A DNA stretch of 64,000 bases from Clostridia bacterium (GTDB lineage Bacteria > Bacillota > Clostridia > UMGS1883): the NCBI GenBank assembly GCA_017451505.1, contig JAFTOF010000005.1, forward strand, positions 31,432-95,431, given 5' to 3'. This document shows, piece after piece, positions 15,214-25,368 of this stretch (positions are counted from its first letter, which is position 1; each line of letters starts with the position of its first letter). Below the pieces are notes generated by a model. That model was given only the letters and a program-made list of their open reading frames with translations. It made no database searches and was not told the DNA's origin. A program made the translations under genes and the position numbers.

Positions 15214-17052
15214 ATGAACGATGTTATAAGAGAAAAACTTGATAAATTGCCTAAAAAGCCGGGCGTCTATATGATGAAGGACGGTGCAGGAAGAATTATC
15301 TATGTGGGAAAGGCAAAAATTCTTCGTAACCGTGTCCGCCAATATTTCCAAAGTGGGGCAAATCATAGCCCCAAAACGCAGGTGATGGTATCGAAAATAC
15401 ACGACCTTGATTATATCATCTGTGACAGCGAAATGGAGGCACTTGTTCTTGAATCAAATCTTATCAAAGAGAACAAGCCACGATACAATATTCTTCTTAA
15501 GGATGATAAGCACTACCCCTACATCAAAATAACAATGAACGAGGAATACCCCCGAATGCTTTTTGTCCGCAGAATTGAAAATGACGGTGCTAAATATTTC
15601 GGACCTTATCCAAGCGGGTATTCCATCAAGGAAACAATGGAGCTTTTGAAAAATATTTTTCTTTTACCCCATTGCAGAAAGCAGTTTCCGCGTGATTTAA
15701 AAAAGGAACGCCCGTGTCTTTACTACTCAATGGGACGATGCTCGGGCATCTGTCAGGGAAATATCTCATCATCGGAATATAAAAAAATATTTAAGAGCAT
15801 CATAGGCTTTCTTGAGGGTAAGGATGAGGAAGTAGCTAATGCATTGGAAGAAGAAATGCAGGAGGCTTCCCGAAACCTTGAATTTGAGCGTGCAGCCCTT
15901 CTTCGTGACCGAGCCGCATCGGTAAGAAAACTTGGAGAGAGGCAAAAGGTTATCACCGACAGCGTTGGTGATATAGATGTAATCGCAGTTGCATCAGAGG
16001 ATTCGCTTTCCTCGGCAGAGGTGTTTTATATTCGTGGAGGAAGGCTTATCGGGCGTGACAGCTTTGATTTATCAGGCTCGGTAAATCAGGAGCCGCGTCA
16101 GCTTCTGACGGAATTTGTGCCGCATTTTTACAGCCGTGACAATTACATTCCCGAAACAATACTCCTTTCTCATTATATTGATGATTTGGAGGCGGTGGAG
16201 GCATACCTTACAGAGAAGCGAGGTAAGCGTACGCATATAAAAGTTCCTGTCCGTGGTGGTAATAAAAAGACGGTGGATATGGCATATAATAATGCACTTA
16301 AGAATATTGAGAATTATAAGACTGTGCAGGTAAAGGAAAAGCTTCGTCAGCAATCGGTTACTTCATTATCCGAGCTTTTAGGGCTTGAAGTGATTCCCGA
16401 CCGTATTGAATCCTATGATATTTCTCATATATCTGGAAGTGACAGCGTTGCGTCAATGATTGTCTTTGAAAACGGAAAAAGTGCAAGGAAAGAGTACCGC
16501 CGTTTTAAAATAAAGACCGTAGAGGGTGCAAACGATACCGCATCACTCCGTGAAGTGCTTTTCCGCCGCTTTACGCATGAAGAGCGTAAGGGGGACGGGA
16601 AATTCAGTAAGCTCCCCGATTTGATACTGCTTGACGGAGGAGTGGGGCAGCTTAACGCAATTAAAGCTCTTTTTGCACAATTGGGAATTGACATCCCCGT
16701 TTTCGGCATGGTTAAGGACGATAATCATCGTACCCGTTCACTTTTAGGGGAAGAGGGGGAGGTATATCTTAACCCCGTCAGCTCTGTTTTTAACCTTGTG
16801 GCGAATATTCAGGAGGAGGTTCACCGCTTCGCAATCGAGTATCATAGAAGCCTTCACCGAAAAAACACCATAGAAAGCGAGCTTGAAAAGATTGTGGGGA
16901 TTGGAAAGCAAAAAAGAATAGCACTGCTTTCCCATTTTAAAAGCATAGGCAAAATAAAAACCGCCTCAATAAATGATTTGGCGGCGGTAAAGGGCATCAG
17001 CCTTAAAAATGCAGAGGATATAAAAACATATTTTAGAACAAAAGGAGAGTAA
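15214..17052 (+). CDS. uvrC: Excinuclease ABC subunit C
   Basis: 612 aa, full length. The N-terminal GIY-YIG nuclease domain (KPGVYMMKDGAGRIIYVGKA, about residues 10-30) makes the 3-prime incision. A UVR motif near residues 205-240 binds UvrB, then comes the RNase H-like C-terminal nuclease (ESYDISHISGSDSVASMI; LLDGG), which makes the 5-prime incision, and a helix-hairpin-helix pair at the end (IVGIGKQKRIALLSHF; AAVKGISLKNAE). It acts in nucleotide excision repair with UvrA and UvrB, which are not in the window. GGAG precedes the ATG. Its end is inside the shared terminator with murC. Confidence 0.97.
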   Translation: MNDVIREKLDKLPKKPGVYMMKDGAGRIIYVGKAKILRNRVRQYFQSGANHSPKTQVMVSKIHDLDYIICDSEMEALVLESNLIKENKPRYNILLKDDKHYPYIKITMNEEYPRMLFVRRIENDGAKYFGPYPSGYSIKETMELLKNIFLLPHCRKQFPRDLKKERPCLYYSMGRCSGICQGNISSSEYKKIFKSIIGFLEGKDEEVANALEEEMQEASRNLEFERAALLRDRAASVRKLGERQKVITDSVGDIDVIAVASEDSLSSAEVFYIRGGRLIGRDSFDLSGSVNQEPRQLLTEFVPHFYSRDNYIPETILLSHYIDDLEAVEAYLTEKRGKRTHIKVPVRGGNKKTVDMAYNNALKNIENYKTVQVKEKLRQQSVTSLSELLGLEVIPDRIESYDISHISGSDSVASMIVFENGKSARKEYRRFKIKTVEGANDTASLREVLFRRFTHEERKGDGKFSKLPDLILLDGGVGQLNAIKALFAQLGIDIPVFGMVKDDNHRTRSLLGEEGEVYLNPVSSVFNLVANIQEEVHRFAIEYHRSLHRKNTIESELEKIVGIGKQKRIALLSHFKSIGKIKTASINDLAAVKGISLKNAEDIKTYFRTKGE

Positions 17053-17083
17053 AAAAGCTCAGCTTTTTTACTCTCCTTTTTTC
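17041..17083. terminator. Bidirectional terminator between uvrC and murC
   Basis: A 19-nt perfect inverted repeat (17041-17059 with 17061-17079) that includes the last codons and stop of uvrC, with T runs on both strands. It serves the two convergent genes. Confidence 0.85.
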
Positions 17084-17091
17084 AAACCTAT

Positions 17092-18465
17092 TTATTCATT
17101 GTGAGAAAGGAGTATATCTCCGACCTTATAAACATCGCCTGCACCCATTGTAATTACAATGTCGCCACGCTTTGCATGTGCTTTAATAAATTCTGCAGAT
17201 TCCTGAAAGGTCTTTTTGTATACGGCATTGGGAATGGCATTTGCAAGCTGCTGGGCACTGACAAGCCCTGTGTCAGCTTCACGTGCCGCATAGATATCCG
17301 TTATTATAATATTTGCTCCGCTTTCGGAAAGGACCTTTACAAAATCATCAAAGAAATTATAAGTTCTCGTATATGTGTGGGGCTGGAAAAGACACCATAC
17401 ATTGTTATATTTCATGTCCCGTGCGGCACTTAATGTAGCAGCTATTTCCGTGGGATGATGAGCATAATCATCAACAACCATGATTCCGCCCATAATGCCC
17501 CTTGTTTCAAAACGGCGGTGCGTACCTCCGAAACGGTAAAGACAGTCGCATATATTATCGGTATCAAGCCCTAAATAGTCTGCCGTTGCAAATGCTGCCA
17601 GTGCGTCATAAACGTTGTGTACACCGGGAACACAAAGACGGATTTTTCCGACGGGATTTCCCTTTTTGCAAACGGTAAAAGTATAATGGTTATATCCGTT
17701 ATGCGTCATATTGTCAATAGTATAATCAAAATCGCCGTGTATTCCGAAAGTGATTATCTTGCGGTCGATACCTGACACAGCTTTGAGAACATTTTTATCC
17801 TCGCCGTTAATTATAAGTGCACCGTCATCAGGCGTAAGAAGTGCAAGTGCTCTGAATGTATCTATAATATGATCCAAATCACGGAAATAATCAAGGTGAT
17901 CTGCCTCAATATTTGTGATAACCGATATTTTGGGGAAGAATCTCAGGAAGCTTTGATGATACTCACAGGCTTCTGCAATAAAGAATTCCTTTCCGCCTAT
18001 ATGTGCATTACCGCGGATAATATCCAATTCTCCGCCTACGGTGACTGTAGGATTCTTACCGCATTCCATGAAAATATGGGTAAGCATTCCCGAAGTGGTT
18101 GTCTTTCCGTGAGTTCCGCTGATGCAAATAGGGCAGTCATACTCTTTCATAATAATGCCAAGCATTTGTGCACGGTCTATTTGTGTGATTTCCAATTCCT
18201 TCGCACGAACACGCTCAGGATTATTTTCAGCGATAGCGGCACTGTATACAACCAGGTCGCAACCACGGATATTGTCTGCATCGTGTCCTATATACACAGT
18301 AATTCCCATTGAAACCAATTTTTCGGTGAGGGCAGAGGAGGACCTGTCAGAACCCGAAACAATGCATCCCTCGTTAAGGAGCATTTGGGCAATACCCGAC
18401 ATACTTACTCCGCCGATGCCTATTAAATGAACGTGCATACCCTTTTTAATGGTAATATTGCTCAA
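17092..18465 (-). CDS. murC: UDP-N-acetylmuramate-L-alanine ligase
   Basis: 457 aa. An N-terminal Rossmann domain (MHVHLIGIGGVSMSGIA) binds UDP-MurNAc, followed by the ATP-binding P-loop ISGTHGKTTTSGML (about residue 115) and the Mur ligase C-terminal domain (VDDYAHHPTEI). It adds L-alanine to UDP-MurNAc, the first step of the peptidoglycan stem peptide, in the cytoplasm. The start is uncertain: TTG 18465 has AAGGCGAG 8 nt upstream and is preferred over GTG 18474, while ATG 18429 lacks a binding site. It is alone on the minus strand between uvrC and spoVG. Confidence 0.93.
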   Translation of the reverse strand: MSNITIKKGMHVHLIGIGGVSMSGIAQMLLNEGCIVSGSDRSSSALTEKLVSMGITVYIGHDADNIRGCDLVVYSAAIAENNPERVRAKELEITQIDRAQMLGIIMKEYDCPICISGTHGKTTTSGMLTHIFMECGKNPTVTVGGELDIIRGNAHIGGKEFFIAEACEYHQSFLRFFPKISVITNIEADHLDYFRDLDHIIDTFRALALLTPDDGALIINGEDKNVLKAVSGIDRKIITFGIHGDFDYTIDNMTHNGYNHYTFTVCKKGNPVGKIRLCVPGVHNVYDALAAFATADYLGLDTDNICDCLYRFGGTHRRFETRGIMGGIMVVDDYAHHPTEIAATLSAARDMKYNNVWCLFQPHTYTRTYNFFDDFVKVLSESGANIIITDIYAAREADTGLVSAQQLANAIPNAVYKKTFQESAEFIKAHAKRGDIVITMGAGDVYKVGDILLSHNE

Positions 18466-18522
18466 AAAAATCACTCGCCTTTATATAAAAGTAGTAAATT
18501 CATAAAAAAATTAATTTTTTTG

Positions 18523-18551
18523 TTGAAATAACATTCATTATTTGATATTAT
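18523..18551 (+). promoter_or_regulatory. Promoter of spoVG
   Basis: TTGAAA (18523-18528), 17-bp spacer, TATTAT (18546-18551), leaving a leader of about 65 nt. It has sigma-A form; in Bacillus subtilis spoVG uses sigma-H, which I do not see here. Confidence 0.6.
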
Positions 18552-18622
18552 ACATATTAGGGAAAAAAATCAATAGAAAAATGAAAAAAATTTGAAAAAA
18601 TTCATTTTCGGAGGGAAAAAGT

Positions 18623-18904
18623 ATGCAAATCACAGACATTAAGGTGAGAAAAGTTTCACAGGAAGGAAAAATGAAGGCTGTTGTCTCTGTTACCTTCGAT
18701 GATGTCTTTGTAGTGCATGACATCAAGGTAATCGAAGGAAAAGAAAAGCTTTTTGCGGCAATGCCCAGCAGAAAGTCAGCTGACGGCACATACAGAGATA
18801 TCGTACATCCGATTACTTCGGAAATGCGTGAACAGCTTCAGAATGCTATTCTTGCAAAGTATGAGGAATTTCTCGCCACAGAAGCAGAAGAGACAGCTGA
18901 GTAA
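18623..18904 (+). CDS. spoVG: SpoVG, septation/RNA-binding regulator
   Basis: 93 aa, the family length. The sequence [33 protein letters not shown] and [18 protein letters not shown] is the typical SpoVG core with the conserved FVVHDIKVI strand. SpoVG binds nucleic acid and in Firmicutes affects sporulation septation, capsule and virulence genes. GGAGG sits before the ATG. It is a single-gene unit with its own promoter and terminator, upstream of glmU as in many Firmicutes. Confidence 0.95.
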   Translation: MQITDIKVRKVSQEGKMKAVVSVTFDDVFVVHDIKVIEGKEKLFAAMPSRKSADGTYRDIVHPITSEMREQLQNAILAKYEEFLATEAEETAE

Positions 18905-18917
18905 TTCAAAATGACCG

Positions 18918-18942
18918 GGCAAGCTTGTTTGCTTGCCTTTTT
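18918..18942 (+). terminator. Terminator of spoVG
   Basis: GGCAAGC (18918-18924) pairs with GCTTGCC (18931-18937), followed by TTTTT. Confidence 0.85.
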
Positions 18943-19006
18943 GACTTTAACGGAGATTTGAACCCTGTGGGGGAGATTCTTCTTTGACATAGAAGGGATG
19001 ATATTA

Positions 19007-20371
19007 ATGGCAGAATTTTCAGCGCTTATTCTCGCAGCGGGCGAAGGTAAACGTATGAAGAGTATGAAGTCGAAAGTTGTTCATAAGGTATGCGGAAAGG
19101 AAATGGTAAACCGCGTTCTTGACAGTGCCCTTTCAGCGGGTGCGGTGCAGGCACAGGTTGTAATCGGTCATTGTGCCGACATGGTGAAAGACGCCGTGGG
19201 TGAGCGTGCCAGCTTTGTGTACCAGCATGAGCAGAAGGGAACAGGTCATGCTGTAATGCAGGCACGAGCGTTTTTGGAAGAAAGCGAGCATGTCTGTGTG
19301 CTTACAGGTGATACTCCTCTCATTTCAGAGCAAACGCTTCGTGAAGCAATGCGTGTGCATACGGAGAATAATAATGATGTGACAGTGCTTACCGCTGATT
19401 TTTCAAATCCATACGGATATGGAAGAATTATCAGAAAAGAGGACGGCACGGTACTGAAAATCGTTGAACATAAGGATGCAAGCGAAGAAGAACTCAAGGT
19501 TACTGAAATCAATTCGGGAATGTATTTCTTCAAGGCAAAGAGCCTTTTAAATGCTCTTGACTCGATTACTGATAATAACGCACAGGGAGAGTATTATCTT
19601 ACCGATGCACTGGAAATTATCTGCCGTGACGGAGGAAAGGCAGGTGCATACATTGTCAGCGATTGCGATGAAATAATGGGAATCAATGACCGTGTGCAGC
19701 TTTCTGTGGGTGAGAAAATCATGCGCAGAAAAATCAACGAAAAGTATATGCTCTCCGGCGTAACAATTATTGATCCCGACAATACATATATATGTGACGA
19801 AGCAGTTATTGGTACGGATACGGTTATTTATCCCGGCACGGTAATAGAGGGAAAGTGTGTCATCGGTAAAAACGTGTATATAGGCCCTAACTGCAAGCTG
19901 ACGAATGCCGCTATCGGCGATGAAACCGACATCAATATTTCCACCATAACAGACAGCACGATAGGCTGCCGTACCCACGTGGGTCCCTACGCGTATGTGC
20001 GTCCGGGCTGCAATGTTGGTGATGAGTGTAAGGTCGGCGACTTTGTTGAACTTAAAAAGGCAATTATAGGAAACGGAACGAAGCTTTCGCATCTTACCTA
20101 TGTGGGTGACGCGGAGGTAGGAAGTAAGGTTAACTTTGGTTGCGGTACGGTAGTTGTCAATTACGACGGTAAAAACAAGTATAAAACAATTATCAAGGAT
20201 AACGCCTTTATAGGCTGCAATTCCAATCTTGTTTCACCCGTTACGGTGAACGAAGGTGCTTATATTGCGGCAGGCTCAACCATAACCGACGAAGTTCCCA
20301 AGGATGCTCTTGCTATCGCGCGTGCACGCCAGGTCGTTAAAGAGAACTGGAACGACAGACGAAAGAAATAA
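19007..20371 (+). CDS. glmU: Bifunctional UDP-GlcNAc pyrophosphorylase / GlcN-1-P acetyltransferase
   Basis: 454 aa. The N-terminal uridylyltransferase domain opens with [13 protein letters not shown], where the family has the LxxGxGTRM signature (Lys replaces the usual Thr). From about residue 250 a left-handed beta-helix of hexapeptide repeats ([26 protein letters not shown]) forms the acetyltransferase trimer. GlmU makes UDP-GlcNAc for peptidoglycan. ATG 19007 is chosen, with AGAAGGG 9 nt upstream. prs follows after 32 nt, the usual Firmicute order glmU-prs-pth-mfd, so these are likely one operon. Confidence 0.96.
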   Translation: MAEFSALILAAGEGKRMKSMKSKVVHKVCGKEMVNRVLDSALSAGAVQAQVVIGHCADMVKDAVGERASFVYQHEQKGTGHAVMQARAFLEESEHVCVLTGDTPLISEQTLREAMRVHTENNNDVTVLTADFSNPYGYGRIIRKEDGTVLKIVEHKDASEEELKVTEINSGMYFFKAKSLLNALDSITDNNAQGEYYLTDALEIICRDGGKAGAYIVSDCDEIMGINDRVQLSVGEKIMRRKINEKYMLSGVTIIDPDNTYICDEAVIGTDTVIYPGTVIEGKCVIGKNVYIGPNCKLTNAAIGDETDINISTITDSTIGCRTHVGPYAYVRPGCNVGDECKVGDFVELKKAIIGNGTKLSHLTYVGDAEVGSKVNFGCGTVVVNYDGKNKYKTIIKDNAFIGCNSNLVSPVTVNEGAYIAAGSTITDEVPKDALAIARARQVVKENWNDRRKK

Positions 20372-20403
20372 TTTTTAATATATACATACGGAGGAATGTC
20401 AAA

Positions 20404-21360
20404 ATGATATCACACGGAAAAAACATCAAGATTTTTGCGGCAAATTCAAATCCCAAGCTTGCCGAGGAAATCGCAGGAAAGCTCAATCTTACTTTGGGTG
20501 AGTCCAAGGTTGGTCTTTTCTCTGACGGAGAAATCTTTGTAAACATCGGCGAAACAGTCCGCGGAAGCGACGTTTTCGTAGTTCAGTCTACAAGTGCTCC
20601 TGTAAACGACAATCTTATGGAAATGCTTATTATGATTGATGCGTTTAAGAGAGCATCTGCAGGAAGAATTACTGCCGTAATGCCCTATTTCGGATATGCC
20701 CGTCAGGATAGAAAGGCAAAGGCAAGAGATCCGATCAGTGCAAAGCTTGTTGCAGACCTTATTGCAGAAGCAGGTGCGGACAGAGTTCTTACAATGGACC
20801 TTCACGCAGCACAGATTCAGGGCTTTTTCAATATCCCTGTTGACCATCTCTTGGGTGTGCCGATTTTAGCTCCGTATTTCATGGAAAAGTTCAAGGATGA
20901 TATGGATGATATAGTAGTAGTATCTCCCGACTTTGGTAGCGTTACTCGTGCAAGAAACTTTGCACAGAAGCTTAATGCTCCTATTGCAATTATTGACAAA
21001 CGTCGTCCTAAGCCCAACGTTAGTGAGGTTATGAATATTATCGGTGAAGTTAAGGGCAAAAAGGTTATCTTGGTTGATGATATGATTGATACAGCAGGAA
21101 CAATCGTTCATGCTGCACAGGCTCTTGTAGACAAGGGTGCTACAGAGGTATATGCTTGCTGTACACATCCTGTTCTCAGTGGCCCTGCTATCGAAAGACT
21201 CGAAGCAAGTCCCATTCAGGAACTTGTTTGTCTTAACACAATAGAGCTTCCTCCCGAAAAGATTATGAAGAAGACAAAGATACTCAGCGTAGCTCCTATT
21301 TTTGCAGAAGCTATTGAGCGTATCTACGAAGACGTTTCAGTAAGTCCTCTCTTTACATAA
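20404..21360 (+). CDS. prs: Ribose-phosphate pyrophosphokinase (PRPP synthetase)
   Basis: 318 aa. It transfers pyrophosphate from ATP to ribose-5-phosphate to make PRPP for nucleotide, histidine and tryptophan synthesis. Visible motifs are [25 protein letters not shown], the divalent-metal/ATP site [15 protein letters not shown], the flexible loop [13 protein letters not shown], and the PRPP-binding loop [11 protein letters not shown] near residue 223. Length and domains are those of class I enzymes. GGAGG lies before the ATG. It is the second gene of the glmU run. Confidence 0.97.
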   Translation: MISHGKNIKIFAANSNPKLAEEIAGKLNLTLGESKVGLFSDGEIFVNIGETVRGSDVFVVQSTSAPVNDNLMEMLIMIDAFKRASAGRITAVMPYFGYARQDRKAKARDPISAKLVADLIAEAGADRVLTMDLHAAQIQGFFNIPVDHLLGVPILAPYFMEKFKDDMDDIVVVSPDFGSVTRARNFAQKLNAPIAIIDKRRPKPNVSEVMNIIGEVKGKKVILVDDMIDTAGTIVHAAQALVDKGATEVYACCTHPVLSGPAIERLEASPIQELVCLNTIELPPEKIMKKTKILSVAPIFAEAIERIYEDVSVSPLFT

Positions 21361-21393
21361 TCATTGTAAAAAAGAAGATAATAAAAGTACTTA

Positions 21394-21425
21394 CAATGCC
21401 GCCCCGAAATCTCGTGGCGGCATTG
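21394..21425 (+). other. 10-bp inverted repeat ahead of pth
   Basis: CAATGCCGCC (21394-21403) pairs with GGCGGCATTG (21416-21425) with a 12-nt loop. No T run follows, so it is not a normal terminator; it may be an RNA-processing or stability hairpin between prs and pth. Confidence 0.5.
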
Positions 21426-21450
21426 TGGAATGCAAAAAAGGAGTATAGCC

Positions 21451-22014
21451 ATGCATCTGATAGTAGGTTTGGGAAATCCCGGTCGTGAATATGAAAAGAC
21501 AAGGCATAATGTAGGATTTATTGCTATGGACTACCTTGCAGAGCAAATCGGAGTTAAGATGACAAAGATTAAGTTTAAAGGTGTCTATGGCGAGGGCTTT
21601 ATAGGTACGGAAAAATGTGTGCTTTTAAAACCTCAAACCTTTATGAATTTAAGCGGGCAGAGTGTTTTGGAGGCAGCTCAATTCTATAAAATTCCTACGG
21701 AGAATATAATAGTTGTGTATGATGATGTTGCCCTTGAAGTGGGAAAGGTCAGAATCCGCCCATCGGGAAGTGCGGGCGGTCACAACGGAATGAAGAATAT
21801 TATATATCTTTTAGGCAGTGACGAATTTCCCCGTGTACGCTTCGGAGTAGGTGCGCCCAAGCACGACCTTGCAGACCATGTTTTAGGACATTTTAACGAA
21901 GAAGACGGCATAGCCGTAACGCGTGCAATTAAAAAAATAGAGGACATTCTCTCCGTAATTATGAAACAGGGTATTTCGGAGGCTATGAGTAATTTTAACA
22001 ACAAGGTGTTGTGA
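21451..22014 (+). CDS. pth: Peptidyl-tRNA hydrolase
   Basis: 187 aa, normal length. The sequence LIVGLGNPGREYEKTRHNVGF carries the Asn and His of the active site, followed by KPQTFMNLSGQSV and YDDVALEVGKVRIRPSGSAGGHNGMKNI. It cleaves peptidyl-tRNA released from stalled ribosomes so that tRNA is recycled. The start at 21451 follows AAAAAAGGAG by 7 nt. The mfd start codon is 3 nt beyond the stop, and its binding site lies inside pth, so the two are tightly coupled. Confidence 0.97.
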   Translation: MHLIVGLGNPGREYEKTRHNVGFIAMDYLAEQIGVKMTKIKFKGVYGEGFIGTEKCVLLKPQTFMNLSGQSVLEAAQFYKIPTENIIVVYDDVALEVGKVRIRPSGSAGGHNGMKNIIYLLGSDEFPRVRFGVGAPKHDLADHVLGHFNEEDGIAVTRAIKKIEDILSVIMKQGISEAMSNFNNKVL

Positions 22015-22017
22015 TAT

Positions 22018-25000
22018 ATGAATGTACTGAGCAGTTTGCTTGATAATTCAAAGCAGTTTCAAAAGATTATCCACGAAGCTCAAAAAGGCAGCTTTCCTTT
22101 AATGATTAGCGGAAGTGCTGACGCCCAGAAAGCACATCTTATAAACTCTATATGTGAAAAGCTGGGAAAAAAAGCGTTTGTCGTTACGCATAATGAAATT
22201 CAGGCAAGAAGAATTTGTGACGACCTGCGTTTCTTTAGTGAAAATGAATGTGTTCACATACCGCCCAAGGAAATTTTACTGTATAAGGTTGAAGCATCAA
22301 ACCACGAGGCGGAAAACAAACGTGCAGCAGCACTTGGTGCACTGGCAGGGGGAGCAAATGCCGTTTTGTCGGTAGAATCGCTTCTCCATTTTGTCGTGCC
22401 TAAAAAGGATTTTGACTCCCTTTGTATGACTTTTTCCTACGGCGGAGTAACCGATTCGGGAAATATTGCATCAAAGCTTTCCGAAATGGGGTATAGCAGA
22501 GTAGATGTTGTCAACCTACCGGGGCAGTTTGCAATTCGAGGGGGTATTGTGGACATATATTCCCCCGATGCACTTCTTCCTGTCAGAATGGAGCTTTTTG
22601 GCGATGATATTGATTCTTTAAGAAGCTTTGATTGTGAAACGCAAATGAGCATCGAAAAAATCAATGAGGCAAAAATACTCCCCGTGAAAGTACAAAATGC
22701 AAGGGAAAGTATGCTCTCATACTTAGATGACAGCTATATTATTTTTACGGATGAGCCTGCCAGAATGAGCGAAAGTGCAAAAGCCGTGGAATGGGAGCTT
22801 TCCGAAAATATAAAAACTCATGCGGAAAACGAAAAGGCAGTAGCACTTTATGACTGCATCAGCCGTTACAGCGATGTTGCTATGCGTATAGGCAGCAGTG
22901 CAAGTATTGCTCTTTCCTCCATAGGAAGGTCTTGTCCCGATTGGGATATTAAAACAGAATGTGAAATTACAAGTAAAGGCATGAGCAGCTACAGCGGAAA
23001 TATTGATTTCCTTATTTCCGACGTACAGCGTTGGCATCAAGAGGGTGTGAAAACCGTTATCCTTGCAGGAAGCACCTCCAGAGCAAAAAAAATCACCGAA
23101 ATGCTTAACGAAAGGGATGTCCGTGCATCATATGAGGAATGTCCGAAGGCTCTTTCAGATAAGTACGTAACGGTTATGCCGGGCAGTATTACCAAGGGCT
23201 TTGAATATCCTTTAGACGGCTATGCAATAGTAAGTGATAAAGAAATCTTTGCCGCAGAAAAGAAAAAAAGAAGAACTCCAAAAAGTGAAGATACTATGAA
23301 AATCCGCAGTGCCGACCAGCTTGATTTGGGCGACTACGTTGTTCACCGTGCACACGGTATTGGAAAATATTTAGGGATAGTCCGTATGAAAGTAAGCGGT
23401 GTTACAAAAGACTATATCAAAATTGAATACCGCGGAGAGGATTTTCTCTATCTTCCCGTAGGTCAGCTTGATGCAGTCAGCAAATACACAGGCGGAGAAA
23501 ATAAAATGGTGCGTCTTAACCGTCTTGGGTCAAACGAATGGGCTAACGCAAAACGCAAGGTCCGTCAGAGCGTGGAGGAAATGGCACAGAAGCTTGTGGC
23601 ACTTTACGCAGAAAGAGCACAGCTTCAGGGCGTTGCTTTTTCCAAGGATACTCCGTGGCAACATGATTTTGAGAGCATGTTTCCCTATGAGGAAACTGAA
23701 GACCAGTTAAGAAGCACCGCGGAAATAAAAAAGGATATGGAAAGCACACGCCCCATGGACAGACTTTTGTGCGGAGATGTGGGCTACGGCAAAACAGAGG
23801 TTGCCATGCGTGGTGCATTCAAGGCAGTTATGGACGGTTATCAGGTAGCATACCTTGTACCCACAACCATTCTTGCCTCACAGCATTATCATAATTTTGT
23901 GGAAAGAATGAAGGAATTTCCCATAACGGTAAGGATGCTTTCCAGATTTTCAACTCCTGCCCAGACCAAGAAAACACTTAAAATGCTTCAGTCGGGCGAG
24001 TGCGATATAGTAGTGGGAACGCATAAGCTTTTATCTAAAAATGTAGTATTCAAAAAGTTAGGATTTTTAATTGTAGACGAGGAACAGCGTTTCGGCGTTA
24101 CTCATAAAGAAAAAATCAAGGAAATGAAAAAGAACGTAGACGTTCTTACGCTGAGTGCAACTCCCATTCCCAGAACGCTTCATATGGCAATGATAGGTAT
24201 AAGGGATATGAGTGTGCTTTCAGCACCTCCCAATGACCGCCATCCCGTGCAGACCTATGTGCTGGAATATAATGAAGCAGTGGTTAAAAATGCCATTGAA
24301 AGGGAATTGGCAAGAGGCGGTCAGGTTTATTATCTGCATAATCGTGTGGAAAGCATTTACGGCGTGGCAGAGCGTATAAGAAGGCTTGTACCCGATGCAA
24401 GGGTAGCTGTCGCTCACGGCAAGATGAATGAGAGTGAGCTTGATGATGTTATGATGCAGGTCGAGGAGCATGAGGTAGATGTACTTGTCTGCACCACAAT
24501 TATTGAAACAGGACTTGACATTGCGAATGTAAATACCATTATTATTGAAAATGCCGACACTCTGGGGCTTAGTCAGCTTTATCAGCTCCGAGGCAGAGTG
24601 GGAAGAACAAACCGCCTTGCATACGCATATCTGACCTACAGGAAAAACAAAATTCTTGACGAGGTGGCGGAAAAAAGGCTTCGTGCTATCCGTGAATTTA
24701 CGGAATTCGGTTCAGGCTTCCGTATTGCCATGCGTGACCTTGAAATAAGGGGTGCAGGCAACGTCCTTGGACCCGAACAGCACGGATTTATGGCAAGTGT
24801 GGGTTATGATATGTATTGTGCAATCCTTGAGGAAGCCGTAAACGAGGCAATGGGCAAACCCAAAGCCCCTGAAAAGGTTGAAACGGTAATTGACCTCGAA
24901 GTAAATGCCTTTATCCCCGACAGCTACATTCCGACGTCAAATCTCAGAATAGAGGCGTATAAGCAGATTGCGGGAATCGCGGATATAAATGACCGATACG

Positions 25001-25329
25001 CCGTTGAGGGGAGCTTTGAAGACCGCTACGGAGAAATTCCCAATGAAACCTATAGCCTTCTTGAAATACAGATGCTCCGTGTTTCGGCAGAAAAGATAGG
25101 TATTAAGGAAATTTCCCATGCGGAGGCAGGTATTATTTTTAAGCTTCATGCACTCAGCCGTGAACTGGTGGATAAGATTTCAATCCTTGCCTCAAAAAAC
25201 CGCGGTAAGATACTTTTCGGAGCAGGGGATAATCCATATATTCTGCTTCGTGAAAAAGGTCTTAAAGGTGATAAACTCATCGAAAGTGTAAATAATGTAT
25301 TAAAGTGCTTGCAAAACGATGAAGTGTAG
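22018..25329 (+). CDS. mfd: Transcription-repair coupling factor
   Basis: 1103 aa. N-terminal UvrB-like modules (about residues 1-350) are followed by a CarD-like RNA-polymerase-interacting domain (LDLGDYVVHRAHGIGKY, about 437-455). Then come the RecG-like translocase with Walker A GDVGYGKTEVAMR near residue 586 and the helicase box VDEEQRFGV near residue 686, and the C-terminal TRCF domain. Mfd removes RNA polymerase stalled at lesions and recruits UvrA. AAGGTG at 22003-22008 precedes the start. In the same direction as uvrC upstream, it makes this a repair-rich region. Confidence 0.97.
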   Translation: MNVLSSLLDNSKQFQKIIHEAQKGSFPLMISGSADAQKAHLINSICEKLGKKAFVVTHNEIQARRICDDLRFFSENECVHIPPKEILLYKVEASNHEAENKRAAALGALAGGANAVLSVESLLHFVVPKKDFDSLCMTFSYGGVTDSGNIASKLSEMGYSRVDVVNLPGQFAIRGGIVDIYSPDALLPVRMELFGDDIDSLRSFDCETQMSIEKINEAKILPVKVQNARESMLSYLDDSYIIFTDEPARMSESAKAVEWELSENIKTHAENEKAVALYDCISRYSDVAMRIGSSASIALSSIGRSCPDWDIKTECEITSKGMSSYSGNIDFLISDVQRWHQEGVKTVILAGSTSRAKKITEMLNERDVRASYEECPKALSDKYVTVMPGSITKGFEYPLDGYAIVSDKEIFAAEKKKRRTPKSEDTMKIRSADQLDLGDYVVHRAHGIGKYLGIVRMKVSGVTKDYIKIEYRGEDFLYLPVGQLDAVSKYTGGENKMVRLNRLGSNEWANAKRKVRQSVEEMAQKLVALYAERAQLQGVAFSKDTPWQHDFESMFPYEETEDQLRSTAEIKKDMESTRPMDRLLCGDVGYGKTEVAMRGAFKAVMDGYQVAYLVPTTILASQHYHNFVERMKEFPITVRMLSRFSTPAQTKKTLKMLQSGECDIVVGTHKLLSKNVVFKKLGFLIVDEEQRFGVTHKEKIKEMKKNVDVLTLSATPIPRTLHMAMIGIRDMSVLSAPPNDRHPVQTYVLEYNEAVVKNAIERELARGGQVYYLHNRVESIYGVAERIRRLVPDARVAVAHGKMNESELDDVMMQVEEHEVDVLVCTTIIETGLDIANVNTIIIENADTLGLSQLYQLRGRVGRTNRLAYAYLTYRKNKILDEVAEKRLRAIREFTEFGSGFRIAMRDLEIRGAGNVLGPEQHGFMASVGYDMYCAILEEAVNEAMGKPKAPEKVETVIDLEVNAFIPDSYIPTSNLRIEAYKQIAGIADINDRYAVEGSFEDRYGEIPNETYSLLEIQMLRVSAEKIGIKEISHAEAGIIFKLHALSRELVDKISILASKNRGKILFGAGDNPYILLREKGLKGDKLIESVNNVLKCLQNDEV

Positions 25330-25337
25330 TATATAAT
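25309..25337 (+). promoter_or_regulatory. Promoter of the PpiC lipoprotein gene
   Basis: TTGCAA (25309-25314), 17-bp spacer, TATAAT (25332-25337). The -35 box lies in the end of mfd, so the lipoprotein gene can be expressed apart from the operon. Confidence 0.75.
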
Positions 25338-25368
25338 TAAACGTAGCCATTGAACAGGAGGAATGAAA

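Noticed and set aside
21394..21425. Inverted repeat before pth as an intrinsic terminator
   Set aside because: No T run follows and the glmU-prs-pth-mfd order is normally one transcript.
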